Source: Zhihengliuella sp.
GTDB taxonomy: Bacteria; Actinomycetota; Actinomycetes; Actinomycetales; Micrococcaceae
Assembly: GCF_031178195.1 (NCBI RefSeq)
Contig: NZ_JAPSJL010000001.1
Span: 186,001-250,000, forward strand
Length of the DNA: 64,000 bases
Reading direction: 5' to 3'
Shown piece after piece: positions 26,701 through 35,296 of this stretch. The position numbers were made by a program, and so were the translations under genes. Under the pieces are notes generated by a model. The model was not told the origin of the DNA and made no database searches. It was given only the letters and a program-made list of their open reading frames with translations. The first letter of the stretch is position 1; every line of letters starts with the position of its first letter.

Positions 26701-26910
26701 CAGTTGGGCAGCGCTGAGCGCGATCTCGGCATTACGCAGGCCCGAATCAGGCGTCTTGCTGTACTCGAAGGCCCGCCCCGGCGCTGAGGTCTGTCGGCCG
26801 GGGTCGATCCGGTAGGAGATGCCATCATGCTTTGGCTGCCCCGCGAACACCTCCAGGACGGCGTTGACGGCCTCGGTCTGATATTGCTGCGTCTTGAACT
26901 GAAGTTTCAT
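23794..26910 (-). CDS. Type III restriction enzyme Res subunit (DEAD/DEAH helicase-nuclease)
   Basis: 1038 residues from the ATG at 26910, two bases after the mod stop codon. Helicase motifs: VEMETGTGKTYVYIKT (Walker A) near residue 100, VIVDEPQRFG (motif II, DEPQ variant typical of type III Res), VLRYSATHK (motif III) and RQEVGRGLRL (motif VI). The C-terminus carries the nuclease site: YNPDWAIAF, then YFVAETKGSL (D...ExK) near residue 980. Res translocates or scans DNA with Mod and cuts between inversely oriented sites. All key motifs look intact. It is the last gene of the operon. Confidence 0.93.
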   Translation of the reverse strand: MKLQFKTQQYQTEAVNAVLEVFAGQPKHDGISYRIDPGRQTSAPGRAFEYSKTPDSGLRNAEIALSAAQLLANIQATQTAKGLTPSYDLAISKAAPNAPNLTVEMETGTGKTYVYIKTMMEMYRRYGWSKFIIVVPSIAIREGVKKTFDVTAEHFQQEYGTKPRCFIYDSRQLHELERFSSDAGVQAMIINIQAFNATGKDQRRIYDTLDDFQSRAPIEVIRANRPIVIVDEPQRFGEEFNPKNGKPKKASASLESLAKFDPLMVLRYSATHKPYHEYNKVHRLDAVDAYNQKLVKKISVRGITVRGLAGSTAYLYVDAIEVKKGAAPSARIELEVQTKGGPIRRLPKRVTKGERLHDLSGGLEAYKDLVVTDVDAVKDFIELSSGDQVFAGEATDDVTEEQKRRIQIREVIRSHIEKERTRFAQGIKVLSLFFIDEVAKYRDYSREDTLGEYARIFEEEYALIRDEVLGELPLDECTRAFQEYLRRDGARDIHGGYFSIDKKTGRQVDPNVAKTGDEKGSARDADDYDLILKDKERLLDLETPLRFLFSHSALREGWDNPNVFVMGMLKKSDNTVSRRQEVGRGLRLAVNQHGERMDHPATVHEINDLTVVCDESYDDFVTGLQTEIAAVLSVRPRKASEEFFTGQIYVNADGAESVIEDELAKQLMRYLIRNDYIGDDDTLTDAYKKARDEGVMASAPESLAPVVDYLLPVVDRLYSDVPAPENDRKSKLIPLNQANFEKKEFQALWNRINHKAVYQVDFDSVELVKKCVPKLDEQLHVASLQYVVESGSQRDGLEADHLEAGTGFKAGGSRTHTESLSANSRIKYDLLGEISENTQLTRRTAASILRGVRPTTFAKFKLNPEQFIAEATRIINEQKATTIVEHLTYDTLDERHDSAIFTRNQIVQDFSKAGEKLAKHVYEYAVTDSEVERAFVNELDQSAEVAVYAKLPRGFSIPTPVGDYNPDWAIAFTEGSVKHVYFVAETKGSLSSLQLKGVENAKIQCAKKLFAVLSENQDQKVTYNVVTDYGELMQLVSA

Positions 26911-26912
26911 GT

Positions 26913-28772
26913 TCACAGCGCCTTCACCGAGGTGTCTGGTGAGAGCTCCTTGAAGACCTGCTCCGCATTGATTCGCTCGGCGTCGGTGGCGAAGGCGTCG
27001 TCCCGGAAGACCGCGCGGACTGGCTCTCGCTCGGCGATCTGACGCATCAAGGCGCCGGTGACGGACTCGGCGAAGCACGCGATCAGCCCGCCGTCGTGCA
27101 CCACGAAGACCTCGCGACCGTCGATCTGTTCGCGCTGGATGGCCAGGCTCAGATCCAGCCCCCAATCGAGCATGACCTGGAACAGTAGATCCTCACCGGT
27201 GCGGTCCGGCTTGATGCTTGACTCGAAGGACATCAGCTCGTCCTGCGCGTACTCGTCTGGCGTGACGAGAACGTCTGCCATGTTGGTGCTGTCAATCCGG
27301 AAGGCACGAAAGCCAACGTCAATGCGGCCGCTTGCCAAGCCTGCATCCTCGACAATCATCTTGCCTGCTCGGCGGATACGTTCGCGGGCAACGTCCGCAA
27401 TCGAGGAGTAACCTGCCCGAGCGGCCGCAGAAGTCGGTTCCGGAGCCTCATCAAGCTGAACACCGATATACCGGCGATTTCCCCCGTCGACAGCGTTCTG
27501 CGCCATGACGGCATGCATGGTACTCGCCGAACCTGCAAAGAAATCAAGGACGATGGAATCTGGATCCGTAGCTGCTTGGAGTACGTACCGGATTAGTCCG
27601 GTCGGCTTCGGTGATTCAAAGATGGCCCCATTCCCGAAAAGCGCCGCGATTTCGGCGGACCCGGCCGCGTTGTAGGGCGCAAAGTCCCAAAGAGTCGTCC
27701 ACGTCGTCCCCTCTTTCACGTTGCTAAGGAACCTCTTCAGCTTCGGCGACGACGAATCATCTCGGCCAAAATAAATCTCATTATCCTCGATAAGTTGGGC
27801 CATGCGCGCCTGATTGAAGCGCCAATTTCCCTGATTTGGAGGCCAAAATTCCTGCCCATTCCTGGGATTGACGATCGGGTAATTTAGGCTCGCCACGTAG
27901 CGACCGCCTTTGACGTTCGCCGTCAAATCACCGGCAACCCATGGGCCTTTCGGATGGTTATCAGGGTTCTTATAGCGCGCAATTTGCTCTTCCGATCGAG
28001 GTCGCAGTCTTATTCCAGAAATACCTCGTCGCGAATAGACAAGCATATAATCGTGCTGTGCCCCCATTGCGCGGTCATTTGGTGGTGTATTGCGTTTCTT
28101 CCAGATTATTTGGCCAATAAACTGGTCTTCACCAAAAACCTCATCACACATGCGGCGAAGATTCGAAATCTCACCGTCATCCATGGAAATAAATATAACC
28201 CCATCATCAGCGAGCAGCTGTCGTGCAATCCGCAGACGCGGGTACATCATGCTGAGCCAGTCGCTATGAAAGCGTCCATTGGTCTCCGGGTTGGTCCGCA
28301 ACCGCTCGCCTTCTTCGCTTGTTTGGCCCGACCTCGCGAGGTATTCCTCGGTGGTCTCAGCGAAGTCGTCGTTATAGACGAAGTCGTTGCCCGTGTTGTA
28401 GGGCGGGTCGATGTAGATGAGCTTTACTTGGCCCAAGTAGGACTCTTGAAGCAGCTTGAGCGCGTCGAGGTTGTCGCCCTCGATAAAGATGTTCTGCGCG
28501 GAGTCGAAGTCCACGGACTCGTCCCGCATCGGCCGGAGGGTCTTAGCGATCGGGGCATTAGCGGTCATTGCCGCCTGACGCTTGCCCGGCCAATCCAGCT
28601 GGTACCGCTCCTGTGGCCCTTCCACAACGTGGTCCGCAAGTTCCTGGCGCAGTGCATCGAAGTCGATGGCATGCTTGACGTTTCCCTCGGCATCGCGGGT
28701 TTCCCTCACGACGTTCGGGAAGAGGTCAACGATCTTCTCGATGTGCGCCTGTGTCAGATCGGGTGAGGTCAT
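26913..28772 (-). CDS. Type III Mod-like adenine-specific DNA methyltransferase
   Basis: 619 residues from the ATG at 28772 behind GGAGAAG; a GTG five codons earlier is possible. It is a beta-class N6-adenine methyltransferase: LIYIDPPYNTGNDFVY (catalytic DPPY) near residue 130, then a target-recognition region, then LDFFAGSASTMHAVM (SAM-binding FxGxG-like) near residue 430. Size and order match Mod subunits such as EcoP15I Mod. It should methylate one strand of an asymmetric site and guide Res. Bases about 27700-28250, within the target-recognition region, are visibly AT-richer than the rest, suggesting domain exchange. Confidence 0.93.
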   Translation of the reverse strand: MTSPDLTQAHIEKIVDLFPNVVRETRDAEGNVKHAIDFDALRQELADHVVEGPQERYQLDWPGKRQAAMTANAPIAKTLRPMRDESVDFDSAQNIFIEGDNLDALKLLQESYLGQVKLIYIDPPYNTGNDFVYNDDFAETTEEYLARSGQTSEEGERLRTNPETNGRFHSDWLSMMYPRLRIARQLLADDGVIFISMDDGEISNLRRMCDEVFGEDQFIGQIIWKKRNTPPNDRAMGAQHDYMLVYSRRGISGIRLRPRSEEQIARYKNPDNHPKGPWVAGDLTANVKGGRYVASLNYPIVNPRNGQEFWPPNQGNWRFNQARMAQLIEDNEIYFGRDDSSSPKLKRFLSNVKEGTTWTTLWDFAPYNAAGSAEIAALFGNGAIFESPKPTGLIRYVLQAATDPDSIVLDFFAGSASTMHAVMAQNAVDGGNRRYIGVQLDEAPEPTSAAARAGYSSIADVARERIRRAGKMIVEDAGLASGRIDVGFRAFRIDSTNMADVLVTPDEYAQDELMSFESSIKPDRTGEDLLFQVMLDWGLDLSLAIQREQIDGREVFVVHDGGLIACFAESVTGALMRQIAEREPVRAVFRDDAFATDAERINAEQVFKELSPDTSVKAL

Positions 28773-28793
28773 GCGTAGCTTCTCCACGGCGGC

Positions 28794-29453
28794 CTACTTT
28801 CGGGTGTCTTCGAGCTCGGCCTGGAGCGCTTTGAGGGCGCGACGGAGCTCGAGCTTGCGGTTGAATTGGGGTTCATTGCGGAGGCGACGCCGCATGGCGG
28901 CTACATCGCGCTCAAGCTTGTTAACGCGGCTGGCTCGTTCGGCCAAGTCCTCCGGTGTCTCACCGATCCGGCCCGTCACTGGAAGTAGTGTCTCAAGGAG
29001 CTGCGCGTACAGCGCATCCAAGGAAATGGCCGTGGGCAGAGAAGTTCGAGGAGTAGTTCCTGGCACCCAGACAGTGGAGTGGAAGGCCCTGGATTTCCGG
29101 GCCGCAGCAGCCATCCGGCCTTCCTCGCCGCGAGTGCCAGTACGAAGGATCTCGAAGAGGATGGGATGAGGCACGGCGGCGTCGATGGCAGCGAGAACGG
29201 GCTTCGCTACGTCCTCGTGCTTGGCTTTGATCCGGAAGACCTGAACTTCTGGCAGGTCTTCTGTGCCCGGCAGATTGATGGTGGATTCGGCGAGCTTGAA
29301 CGCCCACTCGATGCTCGCGACCTCGGAGACAAAACGTTCGCGGACGGTGGCGGATACGGTTCCGTGCTTGTAGAACATCTCCTTGGGCACTCGGCGACCA
29401 AACTTCGCGGCCGGAGGCCAGTCGAAGAGCTGTGCGATTGGAACGCCCGTCAC
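28794..29453 (-). CDS. DUF4391-domain protein
   Basis: 219 residues from a GTG at 29453 that overlaps the helicase stop codon (GTGA). The opening (QLFDWPPAAKFGRRVPKEMFYKHG), WAFKLAESTINLPGT and the VQVFRIKAK strand match what I know of DUF4391. The C-terminal 60 residues are a charged coiled coil (VNKLERDVAAMRRRLRNE and KALQAELEDTRK). DUF4391 proteins are typically encoded between an SNF2-like helicase and a type III Mod/Res pair, as here. The molecular role is unknown; the coiled coil suggests an assembly or adaptor function. The mod start lies about 20 bp downstream. Confidence 0.85.
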   Translation of the reverse strand: MTGVPIAQLFDWPPAAKFGRRVPKEMFYKHGTVSATVRERFVSEVASIEWAFKLAESTINLPGTEDLPEVQVFRIKAKHEDVAKPVLAAIDAAVPHPILFEILRTGTRGEEGRMAAAARKSRAFHSTVWVPGTTPRTSLPTAISLDALYAQLLETLLPVTGRIGETPEDLAERASRVNKLERDVAAMRRRLRNEPQFNRKLELRRALKALQAELEDTRK

Positions 29454-32400
29454 GCCGGATCCACCACGGTGATGAAGGCAATGAGTTCGAAGTCGTCCAG
29501 GGCGGAGATGGTGTGCGCGAGGGCCGTGGTTGGGCCCACCGTAAACAGGCTCTCCAGATCCTTCTTCTCCGTCACATCGATCATGGAGGCGATGGCCTGG
29601 GTGAGCTGGTCCGAGTAGTGACTCATCTCGGCGCCGTCGTTGGTGGCCCGATTGAAGGTGTCTACTGCCTCGGCAACCGGCTCCGTGACGCCGCGGCACC
29701 CGGCGCGCATGAGATCCAGGAGGCGCTTGGCTTCCGTGTGGTCGGCAACCACAGAACTCTGCTCATCCAGATAGACCAAGTAATGCGGGTGCAGGCGATT
29801 GCCGCGATTGACTTCTTCGGGCGCGTTGATGTTCCGGAGCGCGAAAATCACGCCCGGGACTAGGCCCTTGTCCCGATCCGAAGGGACAACTGCGTGGAGG
29901 CCCTTGGGATGTCCGGCCAAGTCGCCGTGCGCCTTGGTGAAACCGAGGAGGTCCATGCGGAAATCGTTGAGACCCAGATCCGTGATGGACACGCCCGTGC
30001 GAACATCCTCCAGATCAATGACCTCATCTTGGAGGCGTTTGAGCTGTGCTTTGCGGTAGGCAGCGTCCGCGCTGTCCGGGTCCAGGATGTTGTCATCTCC
30101 CGTGCCCGCCACGTTGGCGATCACCATGCGTCCCTCGACGCGTTCCTTCAGATTGATGTAGGCGTCCAGTGAGATGTCCGGCCAGAAGTTGACCATCCGG
30201 ATCACGGAGTTGACGGAGCCGATGCGATCCACACGTCCGAAGCGCTGGATGATGCGGACGGGGTTCCAGTGAATGTCGTAGTTGACTAGGAAGTCGCAGT
30301 CCTGCAGGTTTTGGCCTTCGCTGATGACATCCGTGCCGATCAGGACGTCGATCTCCCGGGAGTCTCCGGGCATGATGGCGTCACGCTGCTTGGACCGCGG
30401 GGAGAACAGCGTCATGACTTGTTGGGCGTCGAGGCCCTTGCCGACCTTGGTGCGTACGCCGTGGCTGCCGCCAGTGATCACGGCGATGTTCAGGCCGGGC
30501 TTTGCGAGGATCGGGGCAAGCTCGCGGTACAGATAATCGGCAGTGTCCGCGAACGCGGAAAACACTAGCACCTTGCGATTGCCCGGGTTCAGGGGATTGT
30601 TGGCCTTGTCTTCGATCAAACGAACGAGCCGTTGAAGCTTGCTGTCATGAGTCGGATTGACGTCGCTGATGGAAGCCAGGAGCTGCTGGATGACCTGGGC
30701 GTCCTCGGTGAGATCGCGCTGCCAGGTCTCCACGTCCATGTCGGCCAAGTCGATCTGCATGCTCTTCCCTACCGTGGCGCTGGTTGGGAACTCGAAGTCG
30801 TCGGCCTCCGATTCGAGATCCGTGAGGGAGGAAACGATGTTGTCGATGCGGGAAGCATGGTTGGCTACGGCTTCGAGCGATGAATCCACCGCATCTTCGA
30901 GCCGCCGAAGAGTGAGGCGGAAGGCCTCGACGCTGCTTTCGAGGCGCTTCAGCAGATTGACCGTCATAAGCTGCCGCAAGCCTTGCTCACGGCCACTTTG
31001 TCCGGCGCTACCGCGGAAGTTTTCCGAGGTCTTCTCAGCGGTTGGTTTCTCGTATTTATCGAGGCGGCTCGGGAAGACGTACTTGAGCGGAGTGTAGACC
31101 GCGAGTGTTAGCAGTTGAAGCTGCTCAAAAATCTCATCGAACTTTGGCGCGTCCGCGAGATCGGTCAATGGCTCCCGAAGCGAAAGAGGAGCCAAGCGCG
31201 TAGGAAATGCACCGACGTCGTTCATGTCATAGAAGGACTGGATGTGCTTGCGTGACCTCGCGATGGTCACGGCGTCGAGGAGCTCGAAGAAATCGAAGTC
31301 GAGCATCTGCAGGATGCGGTCCGTCGTGCGATACTCCGGATCCAGCTTGGACCACTCGTTAAAGGCCTTCTGGGCGTCCGCAAAGACCTTCTCCACTGAA
31401 GTGGAGAGGCCCAAGTGGTCCGAGAGGCCCTCCGACTCGCCCTCGTAAGCGAGCTGGAGCTGATTCTTGAGGTCGTTAAAACGGTTGTTTACTGGCGTGG
31501 CCGAGAGCATGAGAACCTTGGTCTTCACACCCTCGCGGATCACCTGCCGCATCAGGCGCTGGTAGCGGGACTCCTTCTCTTCTGAGTAGTCCGCGTTCCT
31601 GAAGTTGTGCGACTCGTCGATGACCACCAGGTCGTAGTTGCCCCAGTTGACTCGATCCAGGCGCAGCCCGAGTGATTCGCCCTTGGTTCGCGAGAGGTCC
31701 GTATGGGCCAGAACGTCATAGTTGAACCGGTCACTGGCGAAGAGGTTCGTGGTCAGATTCGCGTTGTAGTTGGTCCAGTTCTCCGCAAGCTTCTTCGGGC
31801 AGAGCACGAGAACGGACTTGTTCCGAAGCTCGTAGTACTTGATGACCGCAAGTGCCGTGAAGGTCTTACCCAGGCCGACAGAATCAGCAAGGATGCAGCC
31901 GTTGTAGGTCTCCAGCTTGTTGATGATGCCGGTCGCGGCGTCACGCTGGAAGTTGTAGAGGCTCTTCCAGACCTTGGTGTCGAGGTAGCCGGTGCGGTCA
32001 TTGGGAAGGACGTCCTCGGTGATGTCTTCGAGGAACTCCGAGAAGAGGTTGTAGAGGATCAAGAAGTAGATCCGTTCCGGGGAATTCTCTGCGTAGACGC
32101 TGGCGATGTGATCACGCACTTTCTGCGTGACGTCTTGGACTTGATCCGAGTCGGACCAGATCTGATTGAACAGCGAGAGGTACTGCGCGGTCATGGGCGT
32201 CTCGTCGATGCGGTGCACCATGTTGGACACAGCGTCACCGGATTCGTAGCCCAGATCTGCGGTGGTGAAGCCCTGCAAGGGCATATAGGCCGCCTGGCTG
32301 TCGACGACGGCGAATTGCTGCATGGGTTTACCCGTGGCGTTGGACTTGAATGTTACTTTGCGGCGGACCCAGTCGGCGCATTCGCGGGCGATTGCTTTCT

Positions 32401-32701
32401 GCGTGAGCTTGTTTCTCAACCGCACCTCGAATTCGGAGCCCGCGAGCGACGACTCCGCCGAGCCGTGGGGGATGAAGAACTCGCGGCGTTCCTTCCGGAG
32501 CATGTCCGTAGCCTTATCTGCCACGAACGACGGCGATGTGAAGATGAACTCGAGTTCCGTGACCTGCTCGAGCTGCTCACGTAGAGCTTCCAAAGCAAAT
32601 AACGAGAAGGTCGAGGCCGCGATACGAACCTTGGAACCGGGGGCGATAGTTGCCTTCAGGTCATCGCCAAGCCGTTCGGAGATGTTGTCGATGATGCGCA
32701 C
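29450..32701 (-). CDS. SNF2/HepA-like helicase with a PLD-like N-terminal domain (defence operon)
   Basis: 1083 residues from a GTG at 32701 behind GAGGCGGGA. Residues about 1-180 resemble the phospholipase-D-like N-terminal domain of such helicases (VRIAASTFSLFALEALREQL), without an obvious HKD catalytic motif. The motor follows: ADSVGLGKTFTAL (motif I) near 275, VVIDESHNFRN (motif II, DESH) near 360, MLSATPVNNRF (motif III), KVLVFSAF and IQRFGRVDRIGS (motif VI) near 860. A long insert separates the two RecA lobes. It heads the four-gene operon and overlaps the DUF4391 gene. It is likely a DNA translocase; BREX or DISARM core proteins are absent. Confidence 0.88.
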   Translation of the reverse strand: MRIIDNISERLGDDLKATIAPGSKVRIAASTFSLFALEALREQLEQVTELEFIFTSPSFVADKATDMLRKERREFFIPHGSAESSLAGSEFEVRLRNKLTQKAIARECADWVRRKVTFKSNATGKPMQQFAVVDSQAAYMPLQGFTTADLGYESGDAVSNMVHRIDETPMTAQYLSLFNQIWSDSDQVQDVTQKVRDHIASVYAENSPERIYFLILYNLFSEFLEDITEDVLPNDRTGYLDTKVWKSLYNFQRDAATGIINKLETYNGCILADSVGLGKTFTALAVIKYYELRNKSVLVLCPKKLAENWTNYNANLTTNLFASDRFNYDVLAHTDLSRTKGESLGLRLDRVNWGNYDLVVIDESHNFRNADYSEEKESRYQRLMRQVIREGVKTKVLMLSATPVNNRFNDLKNQLQLAYEGESEGLSDHLGLSTSVEKVFADAQKAFNEWSKLDPEYRTTDRILQMLDFDFFELLDAVTIARSRKHIQSFYDMNDVGAFPTRLAPLSLREPLTDLADAPKFDEIFEQLQLLTLAVYTPLKYVFPSRLDKYEKPTAEKTSENFRGSAGQSGREQGLRQLMTVNLLKRLESSVEAFRLTLRRLEDAVDSSLEAVANHASRIDNIVSSLTDLESEADDFEFPTSATVGKSMQIDLADMDVETWQRDLTEDAQVIQQLLASISDVNPTHDSKLQRLVRLIEDKANNPLNPGNRKVLVFSAFADTADYLYRELAPILAKPGLNIAVITGGSHGVRTKVGKGLDAQQVMTLFSPRSKQRDAIMPGDSREIDVLIGTDVISEGQNLQDCDFLVNYDIHWNPVRIIQRFGRVDRIGSVNSVIRMVNFWPDISLDAYINLKERVEGRMVIANVAGTGDDNILDPDSADAAYRKAQLKRLQDEVIDLEDVRTGVSITDLGLNDFRMDLLGFTKAHGDLAGHPKGLHAVVPSDRDKGLVPGVIFALRNINAPEEVNRGNRLHPHYLVYLDEQSSVVADHTEAKRLLDLMRAGCRGVTEPVAEAVDTFNRATNDGAEMSHYSDQLTQAIASMIDVTEKKDLESLFTVGPTTALAHTISALDDFELIAFITVVDPA

Positions 32702-32703
32702 GG

Positions 32704-33109
32704 TCAGAATCCCGCCTCGTTTGCATTCTTGCGGCGTCCTAGTCCCATGAAACCATGTGGGCTGCCAGGACCGGGCATCGCCCCACGAATGTCAGCCGAC
32801 TTACCACTATGGCGGCCCGTGCCGCTTACGGCACGGTAGCGGACAGGCTCCCTCTGGCCTGCGGCGAGCAGCCGAGGAAACAGGCACCTAGGCGACACGG
32901 CGGACCGAGTACTGACAACGCGGAGGAACACCGTTGCTCGCCGCGCGCGTAGGGCCAGTCTCCTAGACAACGCTCCCCCTTGCATAGCCGATTCTGAAGC
33001 ATGCGATAGCCTACTCGGTCCCTGGAAGCGCAGACTGTCACGCCTCCGTCAGCATCCATCACGGTCGTTTGGCGCCGTTGCGAACTCCATACGACCTTGT
33101 GACGACGGT
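32704..33109. other. Spacer upstream of the helicase operon
   Basis: About 400 bp with no credible gene. It contains an 8-bp-stem hairpin, CCGTGCCG-CTTA-CGGCACGG (32817-32836), which could terminate the upstream GIY-YIG transcript although no T-run follows on the minus strand. The promoter of the helicase operon should also lie here, but no clear -35/-10 pair was identified. Confidence 0.45.
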
Positions 33110-34003
33110 CTATTTCCTAAAGAGCGCAAAGACTCCCCCTCGCACCTCTATCCGTATGCGTTCCCCGCGTTCCAGCAAGGTTGCCATGACCTTCTTGCCG
33201 ACGCCCAGCGTGCCGGATCGGGTCCCGTTCGGACGCCACTGCACGCGCCTTTCTTCGCCATCGATCACCAGAGTCACCATGCCGGGCTCCTCGGGAAACA
33301 CATACTTCGAGGCAGAGGGGATGCGGAGATTGCTTCGCAATCGATCCTTGTCCGTCACAGGCTGACTCCATACAACTACAGGTGTCGACGTCGACTCGTC
33401 CGCGGGCTCCGCGGCGTAATGGAGAAGTCCATGATGCTTCAGTTCGCCAGACGCCACCCTCACATTTGCGAACGGAGCGATCCGCTCCTGATCAAAGAGG
33501 GATGCGGCGTCATCGTCGGTTACATGGCTCGCGAACGATTTCAGCATCTCTCGCTCGGCGCGGACGGGATCTTCGCTCGGCGCGAAGTGCAGGTACAGCG
33601 CGTCAAGATTGGCGATGGACTTCAGCCACCAACCGCCGGCATGCGGCCTCGAGGCGCCCATCGGCGTGCCATAGTACTGGCCGACTCGTAGCCGCAGCGA
33701 ACTGCCAGTTTGGCCGACATAGAGGACCGGCTCCGCGTCCAGCCAGAACCGCGACAGGCGATGAGCGAGCGTAGCCACATTCGCTGGTTCGCCGTCGACC
33801 GAGAGACGGGGGCATGCCTCGAGAAGACCGGCCAGCCGTGCCGCAGAAGGCAAGAACGGCGTCAATCGTTGGCCCTCCGGGTCTTCGCTAGTGGAGACGC
33901 AGTACACTCCAGGCTGATTCGTCGGCACGGGCTCACCCCATCGGACCACGCCCTGGCGTTCGAGTCCTGCGGCTGCGAAGAGTTGTTGAACAGAGACCGG
34001 CAT
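33110..34003 (-). CDS. GIY-YIG domain protein with a C-terminal basic domain
   Basis: 297 residues from the ATG at 34003 behind AGGAGG. The N-terminal half shows a GIY-YIG-like fold: PGVYCVSTSEDP (the GIY strand, here GVY), PVLYVGQTGSSLRLRVGQYY (the YIG strand as YVG, with Arg on the following helix), and PHAGGWWLKS. Spacing between the two strands is unusually long. The C-terminus (about 215-297) is a separate domain with MVTLVIDGEERRVQWRPNGT and KKVMATLLERGERI, possibly DNA-binding. It is coupled to the upstream membrane-anchored protein (12-bp gap) and lies beside the restriction island, but the phenotype is unknown. Confidence 0.75.
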   Translation of the reverse strand: MPVSVQQLFAAAGLERQGVVRWGEPVPTNQPGVYCVSTSEDPEGQRLTPFLPSAARLAGLLEACPRLSVDGEPANVATLAHRLSRFWLDAEPVLYVGQTGSSLRLRVGQYYGTPMGASRPHAGGWWLKSIANLDALYLHFAPSEDPVRAEREMLKSFASHVTDDDAASLFDQERIAPFANVRVASGELKHHGLLHYAAEPADESTSTPVVVWSQPVTDKDRLRSNLRIPSASKYVFPEEPGMVTLVIDGEERRVQWRPNGTRSGTLGVGKKVMATLLERGERIRIEVRGGVFALFRK

Positions 34004-34015
34004 CGTCTGAACCTC

Positions 34016-35116
34016 CTAATGGGTGAACCATTTGTCGCCGCGGCGGACGGTCTCTCCGGCAGCTCCGTTCTCGAGGACTGCGGTGACCTGCTTGAGCTCT
34101 GGAGCGTCGAAGTAGATGTTGTCCAGGATGGTCACAGCGATGCCCTGAAGCTCGATATCAATGGTCATGTGGGGTCCTTGCAGATGCGGCTGCTCGAGCA
34201 GTGCTGCGTCGAGGTACACCACAAGCTCGCCGGGAGCCGGCGAGCTCCAGCGCGTGATCAGTTTGAATCCCGCCGACAGCTCAGCGATCTCGTCAGCGCG
34301 GATTTTCGTGAGCCACTGATTCATCTTCTCGTCGGCCCACTCCTGGCCGATGAGCGTCGACGCCGGCTCCGGGTTCTCGGCCGCCATTGCGGCCCTCTCC
34401 CTGAAGGGCACGCGGATCTCCCATTGCCCACGCGTGTACGAGCTCGACGTCTCACCGTTCGCCGTCTTCGCCGTCACGCGTTCCAGCTCCGGATACTCAG
34501 CGGCCGTCCGGTCGATGATGTCGCGCGCTGCCGGCTTCAGAGCAGCCAGAGCTCCCGGCGCGTCCTCTAACGTGACGACTAGTTCGCCGTCGTCCCCCGG
34601 CATCGTCGACTGGATGAAGTACCCGGGAATCACCACGGCGTCGGGGCACTCAGCTCCATGCGCAGCCAACCAGGACTCAGTCACTCGATTGGCCCAGGCC
34701 TGCCCGTCTGTGGCCGGTGTGGGATACGTCCACACCTCACAGAACTCGTCGAACGCCGCTGCGGGGCGGCCCCTCACAACGGCCTCCTCCTTGATCGCCG
34801 CAGCACGCGGGGTACGGTCGCTGTTCTTTCCGGCACCCTCCGAGCCAGTACTGGAGGGCGCCGAGCGCACGTCTGAAGCGACTGCAGCGGCGGTGATACC
34901 GGTTGTTTGGCTCGCTGAAGCGGCCGCGGCGAGAGGGTCATCGTCTGCGCGCACGACCGGCGCCGGTGCACCCCGGGCCTGATTGACCAAGTGCACGATG
35001 CCGGCCGTCGCCCCGGCCGCGACGAGAGCCACCACCACGGCCATTGCCGCGGCGATAAGAACGAGACGCGACATCGCGGGTCGCGCCAAATCGCTAGGCT
35101 CCCTCTGTCCAGCCAT
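34016..35116 (-). CDS. Membrane-anchored exported protein of unknown function
   Basis: 366 residues. A single N-terminal membrane helix (about 17-41, LVLIAAAMAVVVALVAAGAT) is followed by an Ala/Ser/Thr-rich linker and two similar extracellular alpha/beta segments. The second ends in an AVLENGAAGETVRRGDKWFT tail. Two Cys (in EFCEVW and GAECPD) could form a disulfide outside the cell. No enzyme motif is seen. The stop codon overlaps the ribosome binding site of the GIY-YIG gene, so the two are co-expressed. Part of its 3' end and 5' leader is echoed at 13432-13481, suggesting a lost second copy. Confidence 0.75.
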   Translation of the reverse strand: MAGQREPSDLARPAMSRLVLIAAAMAVVVALVAAGATAGIVHLVNQARGAPAPVVRADDDPLAAAASASQTTGITAAAVASDVRSAPSSTGSEGAGKNSDRTPRAAAIKEEAVVRGRPAAAFDEFCEVWTYPTPATDGQAWANRVTESWLAAHGAECPDAVVIPGYFIQSTMPGDDGELVVTLEDAPGALAALKPAARDIIDRTAAEYPELERVTAKTANGETSSSYTRGQWEIRVPFRERAAMAAENPEPASTLIGQEWADEKMNQWLTKIRADEIAELSAGFKLITRWSSPAPGELVVYLDAALLEQPHLQGPHMTIDIELQGIAVTILDNIYFDAPELKQVTAVLENGAAGETVRRGDKWFTH

Positions 35117-35296
35117 GATCCCCCAACCGCTGCGGCGGGCGTTCCCCCTCGGCTCGCCCTAGTGAACACGCAGCTCGGCTTTCCCTGCACCCTAGCCCAG
35201 CGCAGTCAGCCCACGCCACGGGACCGGGCGGTGTTGGCAGCTCACAGTCTGGACGTCACGCGACCTTGACCACTGGCGAGAGCTGTGCCACACTCA

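Noticed and set aside
21310-32701. Interpretation as BREX or DISARM
   Set aside because: No PglZ, BrxC, DrmA or DrmB proteins. The methyltransferase and Res are of type III form.
21120-34015. Flanking direct repeats or a tRNA attachment site for the defence island
   Set aside because: No tRNA gene, integrase or convincing direct repeat was found by eye at either edge.
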